Positions 29,647 through 39,210 of a DNA stretch of 64,000 bases are shown here, piece by piece. The notes under the pieces were generated by a model. The model ran no database searches, was not told the origin of the DNA, and worked only from the letters and a program-made list of their open reading frames with translations. Position numbers and translations under genes: made by a program. Source of the stretch: Micromonospora cabrerizensis (lineage in GTDB: Bacteria; Actinomycetota; Actinomycetes; Mycobacteriales; Micromonosporaceae); assembly GCF_022230955.1 (NCBI RefSeq), contig NZ_JAKKFI010000049.1:124001-188000 (forward strand), in the 5' to 3' direction. Within the stretch, counting starts at the first letter, position 1; the number at the start of each line of letters is the position of its first letter.

Positions 29647-30891
29647 GTGACCCTCCGAGCGGCGCTGACCCCGCTGGTCGCCGGCACCACCTGGCGACGC
29701 GGCGTGTTCCTGCTGCTCGGCGGCGTGCTGGCCCTGCCGTACGGGGTCCTCGTGGTGACCTTCGCCCAACTGTTCGCCGACTCGGCGATCCCCCGCCCAC
29801 TGGTCTACGCCCTCCTGGTCATCGCGGTGCTGATCGGTGTGGTGCCGCTGCTGCTGGACGGCAGCCGGGCCCTGGAGATCGCCGCCGTGCGGGCGTTGCT
29901 CGGCGTCGACCTGCCCGAACCCGCGGTCGGGCACACCGCCGACCGGGAGACCCGGCTGCGCAGCGCGCTCTGGATCGCCACCCACCTCATCGTCGGTGCG
30001 CTGGTGATGGTCGCGCTGTTCGCCGCCCTGCCGATGGCGTTGGCCTTCATCGCCCAGCAGTTCGGCGTCGGCAACGAACTGCTCAGCGGAGAGCAGTTCG
30101 GGCCGCTGGACGGGCGCGACAGCGGCTGGCTGACCCTGAGCGGGGTGGCCCTGCTGGTCGGCCTCGGTTACGCCGTCGCCGGGCTCGGCGCGCTCGCCAG
30201 CCTGATGGCGCCGGTGCTGCTCGGCCCCGCGCAGGCGGAGCGGATCGCCGCCCTGGAGGCGCAGGGCGTCCGGCTCGCCGAGCGCAACCGACTGGCCCGG
30301 GAGCTGCACGACTCGATAGGTCACGCGCTGACCGTGGCCACCCTCCAGGCCGGGGCCGCCCGCGAGGTCCTCGACACCGACCCGGAGTTCGTCCGGCGGG
30401 CGCTCACCGCCATCGAGGAGACCGGGCGGACCGCGATGGACGAGCTGGACCACGTGCTCGGGCTGCTCCGGGAGGGCGGCGGCGGCCGGCCCGTGGTGGC
30501 GCCGCAGCGTACCCTCGCCGACCTGGACCGGTTGGTCACCGACGCCCGCGCGGCCGGGCTGGCGGTGCACGCGCACCGCGTCGGCGACCCGGCGCGGGTG
30601 CCCGCGGCGGTCTCCCGGGAGGGCTACCGGATCGTCCAGGAAGGCCTGACCAACGCCGCCCGCTACGGTGAGGGGCCGGTGACGCTGCGGCTGGATCTGC
30701 ACCCGGGAGCACTGGAGTTGGAACTGGTCAACGGGGTGCGTCGGCCCGGCCGGGCCAATCCGGGGCGCGGCGGTCGAGGCCTGGACGGCATTCGGGAGCG
30801 GGTGCTGCTGCTCGGCGGTGGGATCACCGTCGGGCCGGACGGTGACCGGTGGCTGATCCGGGCCCGCCTGCCCTACGAGGAGACGAGATGA
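29647..30891 (+). CDS. Sensor histidine kinase (NarL/HisKA_3 type)
   Basis: A 414-residue membrane kinase. Four or so membrane segments occupy residues 10-195 (GVFLLLGGVLALPYGVLVV; LVYALLVIAVLIGVVPLLL; WIATHLIVGALVMVALFAALP; LSGVALLVGLGYAVAGLG). The phosphorylated His is in RNRLARELHDSIGHAL (near residue 222); the ATPase G box is GRGGRGLDGIRERV. No separate sensor domain is visible, so it probably senses through the membrane part. The stop overlaps the response regulator start by four bases (ATGA). Confidence 0.93.
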   Translation: MTLRAALTPLVAGTTWRRGVFLLLGGVLALPYGVLVVTFAQLFADSAIPRPLVYALLVIAVLIGVVPLLLDGSRALEIAAVRALLGVDLPEPAVGHTADRETRLRSALWIATHLIVGALVMVALFAALPMALAFIAQQFGVGNELLSGEQFGPLDGRDSGWLTLSGVALLVGLGYAVAGLGALASLMAPVLLGPAQAERIAALEAQGVRLAERNRLARELHDSIGHALTVATLQAGAAREVLDTDPEFVRRALTAIEETGRTAMDELDHVLGLLREGGGGRPVVAPQRTLADLDRLVTDARAAGLAVHAHRVGDPARVPAAVSREGYRIVQEGLTNAARYGEGPVTLRLDLHPGALELELVNGVRRPGRANPGRGGRGLDGIRERVLLLGGGITVGPDGDRWLIRARLPYEETR

Positions 30892-31538
30892 CCACCGGCG
30901 TGCTCATCGTCGACGATGACGAGCTGATCCGGATCGGGCTGCGGGCCATCATCGACGCCCAACCCGACCTGTGCGTGCTCGCCGAGGCCGCCGACGGCGC
31001 CGAGGTGCCACCGCTGGTCGCCCGGCACCGACCCGACGTGGTGCTGATGGACGTGCGGATGCCCGGCATCGACGGCATCCAGGCCACCCGGCACCTGCTG
31101 GCCACCTCCGCCGACCCGCCGCGGGTGCTGGTGGTCACCACCTTCGCCAACGACGAGTACGTCTACGAGGCGCTGCGCGCGGGCGCCTCCGGCTTCCTGC
31201 TCAAACGGGCCCGGCCCGCCGAGGTGGTGGAGGCCGTCCGGGTGGTCGCGGCGGGGGAGTCGCTGCTCTTCCCGGCCGCCATCCGCCAGCTCGTCGGGGC
31301 GTACGGGCCGACCGGCGGGGACCAGCTGCGCGCCGCCCGGCTCACCGACCGGGAGGCCGAGGTGCTGCGGTTGATGACCACCGGCCGGTCCAACCCGGAG
31401 ATCGCCGCGCACCTGGTGGTCGGCGTGGAGACGGTCAAGACGCACGTCGGCAACGTGCTGGCCAAGCTGGGCGTCCGGGACCGCACGCAGGCGGTCATCG
31501 CCGCCTACGAGTCCGGCTTCGTCACCCCGTCCGGCTGA
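30888..31538 (+). CDS. Response regulator, NarL/LuxR family
   Basis: A 216-residue regulator: receiver domain with acidic pocket VDDDE, phosphorylated Asp in VVLMDVRMPG (near residue 55) and Lys in LLKRARP; LuxR-type HTH at about 150-210 (LTDREAEVLRLMTTGRSNPE, VETVKTHVGNVLAKLGV). Overlap with the kinase gene marks them as one two-component system. The following membrane protein gene is the likely target or partner. Confidence 0.95.
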   Translation: MTTGVLIVDDDELIRIGLRAIIDAQPDLCVLAEAADGAEVPPLVARHRPDVVLMDVRMPGIDGIQATRHLLATSADPPRVLVVTTFANDEYVYEALRAGASGFLLKRARPAEVVEAVRVVAAGESLLFPAAIRQLVGAYGPTGGDQLRAARLTDREAEVLRLMTTGRSNPEIAAHLVVGVETVKTHVGNVLAKLGVRDRTQAVIAAYESGFVTPSG

Positions 31539-31614
31539 ACGGTCCCTCCGCCGGGGGAGCGGGTTCACCGCCGGCCGGGAGGGAATCCGGGGGTCGTCCG
31601 TCGAGGCTGTGAGT

Positions 31615-32691
31615 ATGACGACGATCACTGTCTCCCCGCCTCGTTCCGACTCCCGCTGGCCGGACCGGCTCGCCCCACTGGCCGCCGGCTGGTTGGGCCT
31701 GTGGGGCGTGCTCGCCCTGGTCGGCTCACTCACCGGCGCCGGCTACCCGTTCGGCCCGAACGACACCAACGGCGGCGACGTCAGCCTGCTGCGCCTGGTG
31801 CCGGAGGAGGTGGCCACCCCGCTCTTCGCCGGCGTACTGCTCACCGCCGCGGTGGCCGCCCTGGCCATGAGCCGCCCCGCCGTACGCCCCGCCGGCCCGC
31901 TGCGGGCACTGCTCGCCGGCTACGGCTGGGCGGTGGCGTTCGTCCTCGCCGTGGTCGTGCCGGATGTCCGGGTGCTGCTCGTCCTCGGCTACCTGCCGAT
32001 ACTGATCGTCGGCGCGCCGTTCGGCTGGCCGCCGGTCGACTACGCCGACATCTTCAACTGGGCGCTGTTCGGTCGGTTCGCCGCGCTGGCCGGTGGGCTG
32101 CTGCTGGCCGGGGCGGTGCTCGCCTGGCAGCGCCGCACCGCCGCGGCCTGCGTGGGCTGCGGCCGCGACCACACCGACCGAGGGTGGACCACCCCGGCCG
32201 CCGCCGCGCGCTGGGGCCGGTGGGCCGCCGGCATCGCCGCCGTCATCCCGTTCACATACGCCCTGACCCGGTTCGCCTGGGCGGCCGGCATCCCGCTCGG
32301 CATCTCCCGGGAGTTCCTCACCGAGATGCAGGACAGCGGGCTGGTGTGGGCCGGGTTCGGGCTGGGCGCGTTCGCCACCGTTGGCGCGATCCTCACCCTC
32401 GGGCTGGTGCAGCGCTGGGGCGAGCGGTTCCCGCGCTGGATGGTCGGCCTCGCCGGTCGCCGGGTGCCGGTGAAGCTGGCCGTGGTGCCGGCCACCCTGG
32501 TCGCCATCGCGGTGACCGCGGCGTCGTTCGGGCTGCTCAGCAACCCGAAGTTCTGGGAACTCACCGGCGGGCTCAGCCTGACCGGGGCGCCGATGCTGCT
32601 CTGGCCGCTGTGGGGCGTGGCGCTCGGCGTCGCCGCGTACGCGTACCACCTGCGCCGCCGCGGAGCCTGCCGGCGCTGCGATCGGGGCTGA
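31615..32691 (+). CDS. Polytopic membrane protein behind a two-component system
   Basis: A 358-residue protein with about eight membrane segments (LAAGWLGLWGVLALVGSLTG; FAGVLLTAAVAALAMS; GWAVAFVLAVVVPDVRVLLVLG; and others to residue 350). Two CxxC pairs face the same side: CVGCGRDH in the middle and CRRCDRG at the very C-terminus, possibly a metal site or disulfide. Family unknown. It starts 76 bases after the response regulator gene, which suggests regulation by it. An in-frame GTG two codons upstream of the ATG is possible. Confidence 0.75.
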   Translation: MTTITVSPPRSDSRWPDRLAPLAAGWLGLWGVLALVGSLTGAGYPFGPNDTNGGDVSLLRLVPEEVATPLFAGVLLTAAVAALAMSRPAVRPAGPLRALLAGYGWAVAFVLAVVVPDVRVLLVLGYLPILIVGAPFGWPPVDYADIFNWALFGRFAALAGGLLLAGAVLAWQRRTAAACVGCGRDHTDRGWTTPAAAARWGRWAAGIAAVIPFTYALTRFAWAAGIPLGISREFLTEMQDSGLVWAGFGLGAFATVGAILTLGLVQRWGERFPRWMVGLAGRRVPVKLAVVPATLVAIAVTAASFGLLSNPKFWELTGGLSLTGAPMLLWPLWGVALGVAAYAYHLRRRGACRRCDRG

Positions 32692-32741
32692 GCGGGAGTG
32701 GGGGTGCTCCCTGATGCCGGGGCACCCCTGCGGATGTGAGC

Positions 32742-32747
32742 TAGCGT
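32742..32747 (+). promoter_or_regulatory. -10 element giving a leaderless MoxR mRNA
   Basis: TAGCGT at 32742-32747 places transcription start at about 32754, next to the GTG at 32755. No Shine-Dalgarno sequence precedes that GTG. Confidence 0.45.
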
Positions 32748-32754
32748 GGGTCGG

Positions 32755-34206
32755 GTGACTGCGCCTACCCCGGTAATCCCGGTTCCACCGGCCGACCTGC
32801 CCGGCACGCTCGGCGCGCTTCGGGCGGCCGGTCACCAGTACCGCACCGTCAAGCAGGAACTCCGTGACAACCTCCTCGCCCGGATGCGCTCCGGCGAGCC
32901 CCGTTTCCCCGGCATCGTCGGCTACGACGACAGCGTGCTGCCCGAGGTCGAGCGGGCGCTGCTGGCCGGGCACGACATGGTGCTGCTCGGCGAGCGCGGC
33001 CAGGGCAAGACCCGACTGATCCGCTCACTCGGCGCGCTGCTCGACGAGTGGACCCCGGTCATCCCTGGTTCGGTGCTCAACGAGCACCCCCTGCACCCGC
33101 TCACCCCGGCGTCCCGCGCCCAGGTCGCCGAGGCCGGCGACGAGCAGCCGGTCGGCTGGCTGCACCGCTCGATGCGCTACGGCGAGAAGCTCGCCACCCC
33201 GGACACCAGCGTCGGCGACCTGATCGGTGACGTCGACCCGATCCGCATCGCGCAGGGCCGCACCCTCGGCGACCCGGAGACCATCCACTTCGGGTTGGTG
33301 CCGCGCACCAACCGCGGCATCTTCGCCGTCAACGAGCTGCCCGACCTGGCCGAGCGGATCCAGGTGGCGCTGCTCAACGTGCTGGAGGAGCGGGACATCC
33401 AGGTCCGCGGCTACCAGTTGCGGCTTCCGCTGGACCTGCTCCTGGTCGCCAGCGCCAACCCGGAGGACTACACCAACCGGGGCCGGATCATCACGCCGCT
33501 CAAGGACCGGTTCGGCGCGGAGATCCGCACCCACTACCCGGTGGATCTGCACCTGGAACTGGACCTCATCCGGCAGGAGGCCGACCTGGTCGCCGCCGTG
33601 CCGGAGCACGTCCTGGAGGTGCTGGCCCGCTTCGCCCGCGCGGTGCGGGAGTCGCCGTCGGTGGACCCGCGCTCCGGCGTCTCCGCCCGGTTCGCCATCG
33701 CCGCCGCCGAGACGGTCGCCGGTGCCGCGCTGCGCCGCGCCGGCCTGCTCGCCGCCACCGCCACCCCGGAGGGGCGGCCCGAGGCGGCCGTTGCCCGGGT
33801 CGGCGACGCCGTGTCGGTGACCAGCACGCTGCGCGGCAAGGTGGAGTTCGAGAGCGGCGAGGAGGGGCGGGAGATCGAGGTCCTGGCGCACCTGCTGCGC
33901 ACCGCGACCGCCGAGACGTTCCGGGCGCACCTGGCCGGGCTGGACCTGTCCGGTTTCACAGCTCTCGTCGAGGACGGCGCGGCGATCGAGACCGGCGAGC
34001 TGGTCAGCGCCTCCGAGCTGCTGCGTCAGGTCGGCACCGTGCCCGGCCTGGCGAAGGTCCTCGACCGGCTCGACCTGGGCGACGCGCCCACCCCGGAGGA
34101 AGCGGCGGCTGCCGTCGAGTTCGTGCTGGAGGGGCTGCACCTGACCCGCCGGCTCGGCAAGGACGTCACCGACTCCGGGCGCACCGTCTACGGCGGCCGG
34201 GGCTGA
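32755..34206 (+). CDS. MoxR/ChlI-type AAA+ ATPase
   Basis: A 483-residue AAA+ ATPase close to the Mg-chelatase I subunit. Walker A is LGERGQGKT (near residue 79), Walker B AVNELPDL, sensor 1 ASANPEDYTNRG, then the arginine finger region TPLKDRFGAEIRTHY. Together with the VWA protein encoded three bases downstream it should form a two-part machine that inserts metal cofactors or remodels protein complexes, as known for MoxR/CoxD and VWA pairs. The substrate is unknown. The GTG at 32755 is preferred to 32746 because of the leaderless promoter. Confidence 0.88.
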   Translation: MTAPTPVIPVPPADLPGTLGALRAAGHQYRTVKQELRDNLLARMRSGEPRFPGIVGYDDSVLPEVERALLAGHDMVLLGERGQGKTRLIRSLGALLDEWTPVIPGSVLNEHPLHPLTPASRAQVAEAGDEQPVGWLHRSMRYGEKLATPDTSVGDLIGDVDPIRIAQGRTLGDPETIHFGLVPRTNRGIFAVNELPDLAERIQVALLNVLEERDIQVRGYQLRLPLDLLLVASANPEDYTNRGRIITPLKDRFGAEIRTHYPVDLHLELDLIRQEADLVAAVPEHVLEVLARFARAVRESPSVDPRSGVSARFAIAAAETVAGAALRRAGLLAATATPEGRPEAAVARVGDAVSVTSTLRGKVEFESGEEGREIEVLAHLLRTATAETFRAHLAGLDLSGFTALVEDGAAIETGELVSASELLRQVGTVPGLAKVLDRLDLGDAPTPEEAAAAVEFVLEGLHLTRRLGKDVTDSGRTVYGGRG

Positions 34207-34208
34207 CC

Positions 34209-36161
34209 GTGGCCGGCAACCGGTTCCGGTACGGGCAGTGGAACGGCGGGCCCGACCCGCTCGCACCCCCGTACGACGTGCGTGAGGCGGTGGACGCGGT
34301 CGGCGCCGAGGTGCTGGCCGGCGGAAGCCTGCGGGAGGCGTTGCGCGACCTGCTGCGCCGTGGCCCCCAGGGGCGGGGCGGCCTGGACGACCTCGCCGCC
34401 CGGGCTCGGCGGCTGCGCCGGGAGGCGCTGCGTCGCGGTGACCTGGACGGCGCGGTCACCCGGGCGCAGGCTCTGCTCGACCAGGCTCTCGCCGCCGAGC
34501 GGGACGAGTTGCGGGGCCGCGACGACGACGCGGCGCGGTTCGCCGAGTCGGTGCTGGATAACCTGCCCCGCTCCACCGCGCGGGCGGTGGAGGAGCTGTC
34601 CGGCTACCAGTGGGCCAGCGACGACGCCCGCCGCTCGTACCAGCAGATCCTCGACCAACTTCGTGACGACGTGCTCGGTCAGCGGTTCGCCGGGCTGCGC
34701 GACGCCGTACGCGCGTCCGCCGACCCGGCCGCCCAGCAGCGGCTCGCCGAGATGATGGGCGACCTGAACGACCTGCTGGCCCGGCACGGTCGCGCGGAGG
34801 ACACCACCGACGCGTTCGCCGAGTTCATGCGCAGGCACGGCGACTTCTTCCCGGAGAAGCCGGAGACCGTCGACGAGCTGATCGACGTGTTGGCGCGCCG
34901 CTCGGCGGCCGGTGAGCGGCTGATGAACTCGCTCTCCGACCGGCAGCGCGCCGAGCTGGCCGGTCTGATGCAGCAGTCGCTCGGCGACCGCCTCGCCGGG
35001 GAGTTGTCGGCGCTCGACGCGAACCTGCGGGCACTGCGCCCCGACCTGCGCTGGGGGCGTGGCGAACGGGTCCGGGGCGACCAGCCACTGGACTACGCCG
35101 ACGCGGCGGGCGCGTTGGGTGAGATCGGTGAGCTGGACGACCTGCTGGACCAGCTCGACCAGGAACACCCCGGGGCGACCCTGGACGACGTGGACGTCGA
35201 CGCGGTGGCCCGGGCGTTGGGGCGCGACGCCGCCGACGACGTCCGCCGGCTGCGCGACCTGGAGCGGGAGCTTCGCCGGCAGGGCTGGGTGAGCCGGGAC
35301 GCCGAAGGGCTCACGCTGAGCCCGAAGGCGCTGCGCCGGCTCGGCGGGACCGCGCTGCGACGGGTCTTCTCCGACCTGACCGCCGGGCCGCGCGGCCAGC
35401 ACGACCTGCGCTCGGCGGGTGCGGCCGGCGAGGTCAGCGGTGCGTCTCGCCCCTGGGAGTACGGCGACGAGCAGCCGTTGGACGTGGTCCGGACGTTGAC
35501 CAGGGCGGTCAGCCGGGCCGGGCCGACGGTGCCGGTGCAGCTCTCGGTGGACGACTTCGAGGTGGTGGAGACCGAGAAGCGGGCCTCGGCTGCGGTGGTG
35601 CTCTGCGTCGACCTGTCGTACTCGATGATCTCCCAGGGTCGTTGGGGGCCGATGAAGCAGACGGCGCTGGCGCTGGCGCACCTCATGGAGACGCGTTTCC
35701 CGCAGGACGCCCTGCAGATCGTGGGCTTCGGCCGGGAGGCGACGACGCTGACCCAGCAGGAGCTGGCCGCCGTGGAGCCGGACGGCGAACAGGGCACCAA
35801 CCTCCAGCACGCGCTGCGGTTGGCCGGTCGGCACCTGCGCCGACACCCGGACGCCGAGCCGGTGGTCCTGGTGGTCACCGACGGCGAGCCGACCGCCCAC
35901 CTCGACCCGGACGACGGGGAGGCGCTGTTCCACTGGCCGCCGCTGCCGGAGACGATCGAGGCGACGGTCCGCGAGGTGGACCGGCTGAGTCGTTACGGTG
36001 CCACGCTCAACCTGTTCATGCTCGGCGACGACCCGGGTCTGCGGCGTTTCGTGGACGCGGTGGCCCGCCGCAGCCGGGGCCGGATGTTCACGCCGGACAC
36101 CGACGACCTCGGCGAGTACGTGGTCTCCGACTACCTCCGCTCCCGCCAATCCCGCCGCTAA
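34209..36161 (+). CDS. VWA-domain protein, partner of the MoxR ATPase
   Basis: A 650-residue cytoplasmic protein. Residues 1-440 are helical and charged without named domain; residues 455-645 are a von Willebrand A domain whose metal site (MIDAS) is complete: DLSYSM (near residue 468), the Thr in EQGTNLQHA, and VTDGEPT. It starts three bases after the MoxR gene, so the two are surely cotranscribed. VWA partners of AAA+ ATPases bind the client through the MIDAS metal. No membrane segment is present. Confidence 0.88.
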   Translation: MAGNRFRYGQWNGGPDPLAPPYDVREAVDAVGAEVLAGGSLREALRDLLRRGPQGRGGLDDLAARARRLRREALRRGDLDGAVTRAQALLDQALAAERDELRGRDDDAARFAESVLDNLPRSTARAVEELSGYQWASDDARRSYQQILDQLRDDVLGQRFAGLRDAVRASADPAAQQRLAEMMGDLNDLLARHGRAEDTTDAFAEFMRRHGDFFPEKPETVDELIDVLARRSAAGERLMNSLSDRQRAELAGLMQQSLGDRLAGELSALDANLRALRPDLRWGRGERVRGDQPLDYADAAGALGEIGELDDLLDQLDQEHPGATLDDVDVDAVARALGRDAADDVRRLRDLERELRRQGWVSRDAEGLTLSPKALRRLGGTALRRVFSDLTAGPRGQHDLRSAGAAGEVSGASRPWEYGDEQPLDVVRTLTRAVSRAGPTVPVQLSVDDFEVVETEKRASAAVVLCVDLSYSMISQGRWGPMKQTALALAHLMETRFPQDALQIVGFGREATTLTQQELAAVEPDGEQGTNLQHALRLAGRHLRRHPDAEPVVLVVTDGEPTAHLDPDDGEALFHWPPLPETIEATVREVDRLSRYGATLNLFMLGDDPGLRRFVDAVARRSRGRMFTPDTDDLGEYVVSDYLRSRQSRR

Positions 36162-36189
36162 CAACCGGCGGGGCGGGTTGACTGGGGGA

Positions 36190-36654
36190 ATGGAGAGCGG
36201 GGGATTGCGGCGGGCCTACGACGCCGTGTTCGTGGAGGTCGACGCCGGCGGGTTCGGCCCGGCTCCGGAGGGGCAGCTCAGCGCCGAGCAGATCGTCGCG
36301 CATCTGGTCGCCAACGACGAGCTGATGATCCAGGCCACCGAGGCGCTGCTGGCCGGGTCGCCGTTCGCGTACTACGAGGTGGAGGAGGACATCCACCGTC
36401 CGCAGCTCGACGCGCTGGCCGCCGAGCAGGGCGGTCTGCGGGGTCTGGCCGCTCTGCTGCACGGCACCAGCGAGCGGTTGTGCGGGCTGGTCGACCGGCT
36501 CGGCCTGGCGGCGGACACCCCGGTCGAGACTCACCTGCGTGAGGGCTTCGACCTCGTCGTCGACGAGCCGCTGCCCTGGTCTCGCACCCTCGACCTGCAC
36601 ACCCGGGTCCACCTGCCCAAACACCAGGCCCAACTGCACCTGCTCCGCTCCTGA
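36190..36654 (+). CDS. DinB-like metal-dependent protein
   Basis: A 154-residue helical protein. Histidines in VAHLVANDELM near the N-terminus and in the C-terminal LHTRVHLPKHQAQL fit the metal triad of DinB/YfiT enzymes, which include mycothiol- and bacillithiol-dependent S-transferases. Family assignment is by pattern only. ATG at 36190 within 30 bases of the VWA gene; cotranscription is possible but a functional link is not evident. Confidence 0.55.
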   Translation: MESGGLRRAYDAVFVEVDAGGFGPAPEGQLSAEQIVAHLVANDELMIQATEALLAGSPFAYYEVEEDIHRPQLDALAAEQGGLRGLAALLHGTSERLCGLVDRLGLAADTPVETHLREGFDLVVDEPLPWSRTLDLHTRVHLPKHQAQLHLLRS

Positions 36655-36719
36655 GGCGGCGCGAGCACGCGTTGGCCGGTCGACGGGTGCGGGCGTCGGG
36701 CATGGCGCTCTGTCGAGCG

Positions 36720-36759
36720 TTATACCTGTGAGTCATAAATATGCCTCACAGTCATCGCG
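36720..36759. promoter_or_regulatory. Shared 40-bp element, site 1
   Basis: Two 20-bp-spaced units, ATACCTGTGAGTCATA and ATGCCTCACAGTCATC. The same arrangement occurs at 51429-51468 and 55342-55381. Here it lies between two convergent genes, so no downstream start is visible; it may be a relic of a lost gene or control an antisense transcript. Confidence 0.5.
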
Positions 36760-36823
36760 CTCAAAGTAGTGATGCCCTGGGCGGTGACCTCAGGCCCCGG
36801 CGGCAGGACCCCCGGCGGCGGGA

Positions 36824-37813
36824 TCAGCCGCTGACCAGCTCGCTTCGCGGGTGGAAGGTGCGGCGGTAGGTCGAGGGCGCCACGCCGATGCGCTGGTGGA
36901 GTTGCTGGCGCAGGGCGGCGGTGGTGCCGAAACCCGAGCGGTGGGCGATCTGGTCGACGGTGAGGTCGGTCGTCTCCAGCAGCAGTCGCGCGTGGTCGGT
37001 GCGCTGTTGCAGCAACCACTGGGCCGGGCTGAGGCCGGTCTCCGACCGGAAGCGCCGGGTGAAGGTGCGCACGCTCATCCGCGCCTGCTCGGCCAGGTCA
37101 CGCAGGGCGATCGGCTCGTGCAGCCGCTGCCGCGCCCACTCCCGGGCGCTCGCGGTGCTGGTGTCGGTGGCCTTCGGCACCGGCTGCTCGATGTACTGCG
37201 CCTGGCCACCGTCGCGCCAGGGCGGCATCACACAGCGCCGGGCCGCCCGGTTGGCCACCTCACTGCCGTGGTCGAGACGGATGACGTGCAGGCAGAGGTC
37301 GATGCCGGCGGCGACCCCGGCCGAGGTGAGCACCTGGTCGTCGGCGATGAAGAGCACGCCCGGGTCGAGGTCCACCCGGGGGTGCAGGCTGCGGAACCGC
37401 TCGGCGTACGCCCAGTGGGTCGTTGCCCGACGCCCGTCGAGCAGCCCTGCGGCGGCCAACACGAACGCCCCGGTGCAGATCGACATGATCCGGGCACCCC
37501 GCTCGTACGCCCCGCGCAGTGCCTCGGCGACCTGCGGCTCGACGGTGCCCGAGGTCAACGGGGTGCCGTCGTGGATGCCCGGGACGATCACCGTGTCGGC
37601 CGTGTCGAGGAGTTCCAGACCGTGGTCGGGGACCACCTGGAAACCGGCGGTGCTGCGCACCGGTCGTCCGCCCGGCGTGCAGACCCGGACGTCATAGAAC
37701 AGCGTCTGGTCGGCGGCCCGGGCGGTGCTGAAGACCTGGGACGGGGTGCCGAGGTCCAGGCCGACGACGTGGTCCAGGGCGAGGACGGCGATCCGGTGCG
37801 GGCGAACGGTCAT
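36824..37813 (-). CDS. GlxA-family transcriptional regulator (DJ-1/PfpI plus AraC)
   Basis: A 329-residue regulator. Residues 1-190 are a DJ-1/PfpI-like domain with the Cys nucleophile-elbow position in SICTGAFVLAAAGLLDG followed by RATTHW; residues 220-325 are a double AraC helix-turn-helix (LAEQARMSVRTFTRRFRSE; LTVDQIAHRSGFGTTAALRQ). GlxA-type proteins respond to small metabolites, for example in Streptomyces development. The ATG at 37813 begins MTVRPHRIAVLALD. It is divergent from an MFS transporter 70 bases away, its likely target. Confidence 0.92.
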   Translation of the reverse strand: MTVRPHRIAVLALDHVVGLDLGTPSQVFSTARAADQTLFYDVRVCTPGGRPVRSTAGFQVVPDHGLELLDTADTVIVPGIHDGTPLTSGTVEPQVAEALRGAYERGARIMSICTGAFVLAAAGLLDGRRATTHWAYAERFRSLHPRVDLDPGVLFIADDQVLTSAGVAAGIDLCLHVIRLDHGSEVANRAARRCVMPPWRDGGQAQYIEQPVPKATDTSTASAREWARQRLHEPIALRDLAEQARMSVRTFTRRFRSETGLSPAQWLLQQRTDHARLLLETTDLTVDQIAHRSGFGTTAALRQQLHQRIGVAPSTYRRTFHPRSELVSG

Positions 37814-37883
37814 GGCCCGATTATTGCGCATGATGGCTTTCCGGCCACTCGTCGCGTCGATCGGCCCCACCCAGACTGGTGCC

Positions 37884-39188
37884 GTGACCAAGAACCGCCG
37901 CCTGCATCCCGCCTGGCTGGTCGCCGCCGTCGCCTTCGTGGCGCTGGTCGGCGCGGCCGGCTTCCGCGCCACCCCGTCGGTGCTGCTGCACCCGCTGCAC
38001 GAGGAGTTCGGCTGGCCACTGGCCACGATCTCCGCGGCCGTCTCGGTCAACCTGCTGCTCTACGGGCTGACCGCACCGTTCGCCGCCGCCCTGATGGACC
38101 GGTTCGGCATCCGCCGGGTGGTCTCGGTGGCGCTGCTGCTCGTCGCCGCGGGCAGCGGGTTGACGGTCTTCATGAGCGCCAGCTGGCAGCTCCTGCTCTG
38201 CTGGGGCGTCCTGGTCGGGCTGGGCACCGGCTCGATGGCGCTGGCGTTCGTGGCCACCATCACCGGGCGCTGGTTCGTCCAACGACGGGGCCTGGTCACC
38301 GGGGTGCTCACCGCCGGCGGGGCGGCCGGACAACTGGTGTTCCTGCCGCTGATCGCCATCCTGGTCCGCGACCACGGCTGGCGTACGGCGGCACTCGTCG
38401 TGGCCGGAGCCGCGCTGGCGGTCGTACCCCTGGTGGTGTGGTTCCTGCGCGAGCACCCGGCGGATCTCGGTCTGCCCGCCTACGGGGCGGCCGAGGTCGT
38501 CGCGCCGCCGCCGGCCACCGGCGGCGCGGCGACCCGCGCGCTGGGAGCCCTGGCGACCGCGGCCCGGACCCGCCCGTTCTGGCTGCTGGCCGGCGGGTTC
38601 GCGATCTGCGGGGCGACGACCAACGGCCTGGTCGGTACGCACTTCGTGCCGGCGGCACACGACCACGGCATGGCCGAGACCACGGCGGCCGGGCTGCTCG
38701 CCCTGGTCGGGCTCTTCGACATCGTCGGCACGATCGCCTCCGGCTGGCTCACCGACCGGGTCGACAGTCGGTTGCTGCTCGGCATGTACTACGCGCTGCG
38801 GGGTCTGTCCCTGCTGGTGCTGCCGAGCCTGTTCTCCGGCACCGCCGAGCCGAGCATGTTGGTGTTCATCATCTTCTACGGCCTGGACTGGGTGGCCACC
38901 GTGCCGCCGACCGTGGCGTTGTGCCGGGAGTACTTCGGCGCGGCCGGAGCGGTCGTGTTCGGCTGGGTGTTCGCCGCGCACCAGTTCGGAGCCGCCATCG
39001 CCGCGACCGGTGCGGGTCTGGTCCGGGACCAGCTCGGCGACTACGCGATGGCCTGGTACGCGGCGGGCGCGCTGTCGATCGGCGCGGCCGGGCTGTCGAT
39101 GCTGCTGCGTCGGCGACCGGGCCGGCCGGTGCCGGAGGCCGTTCTGGCCGCCGCGACCGCGCCCCGGGCGTGGAGTTTCCGGGGCTGA
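37884..39188 (+). CDS. MFS transporter
   Basis: A 434-residue transporter with 12 predicted membrane segments, of the monocarboxylate/oxalate-antiporter-like branch: FRATPSVLLHPLHEEFGWPL at the first loop and the loop 2-3 motif MDRFGIRR. The GTG at 37884 was chosen since CAGACT at 37872-37877 could be a -10 box for a leaderless message; an upstream ATG at 37833 is possible. The divergent GlxA-type regulator probably controls it. The substrate cannot be deduced. Confidence 0.9.
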   Translation: MTKNRRLHPAWLVAAVAFVALVGAAGFRATPSVLLHPLHEEFGWPLATISAAVSVNLLLYGLTAPFAAALMDRFGIRRVVSVALLLVAAGSGLTVFMSASWQLLLCWGVLVGLGTGSMALAFVATITGRWFVQRRGLVTGVLTAGGAAGQLVFLPLIAILVRDHGWRTAALVVAGAALAVVPLVVWFLREHPADLGLPAYGAAEVVAPPPATGGAATRALGALATAARTRPFWLLAGGFAICGATTNGLVGTHFVPAAHDHGMAETTAAGLLALVGLFDIVGTIASGWLTDRVDSRLLLGMYYALRGLSLLVLPSLFSGTAEPSMLVFIIFYGLDWVATVPPTVALCREYFGAAGAVVFGWVFAAHQFGAAIAATGAGLVRDQLGDYAMAWYAAGALSIGAAGLSMLLRRRPGRPVPEAVLAAATAPRAWSFRG

Positions 39189-39210
39189 CGCCGGGCCGGC
39201 GGCTGGTCGG

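Noticed and set aside
36720..37019. 99-codon minus-strand frame at the end of the GlxA gene
   Set aside because: It overlaps the GlxA-type gene in another frame, is Pro/Arg-rich, and its end merely reads through the 40-bp element.
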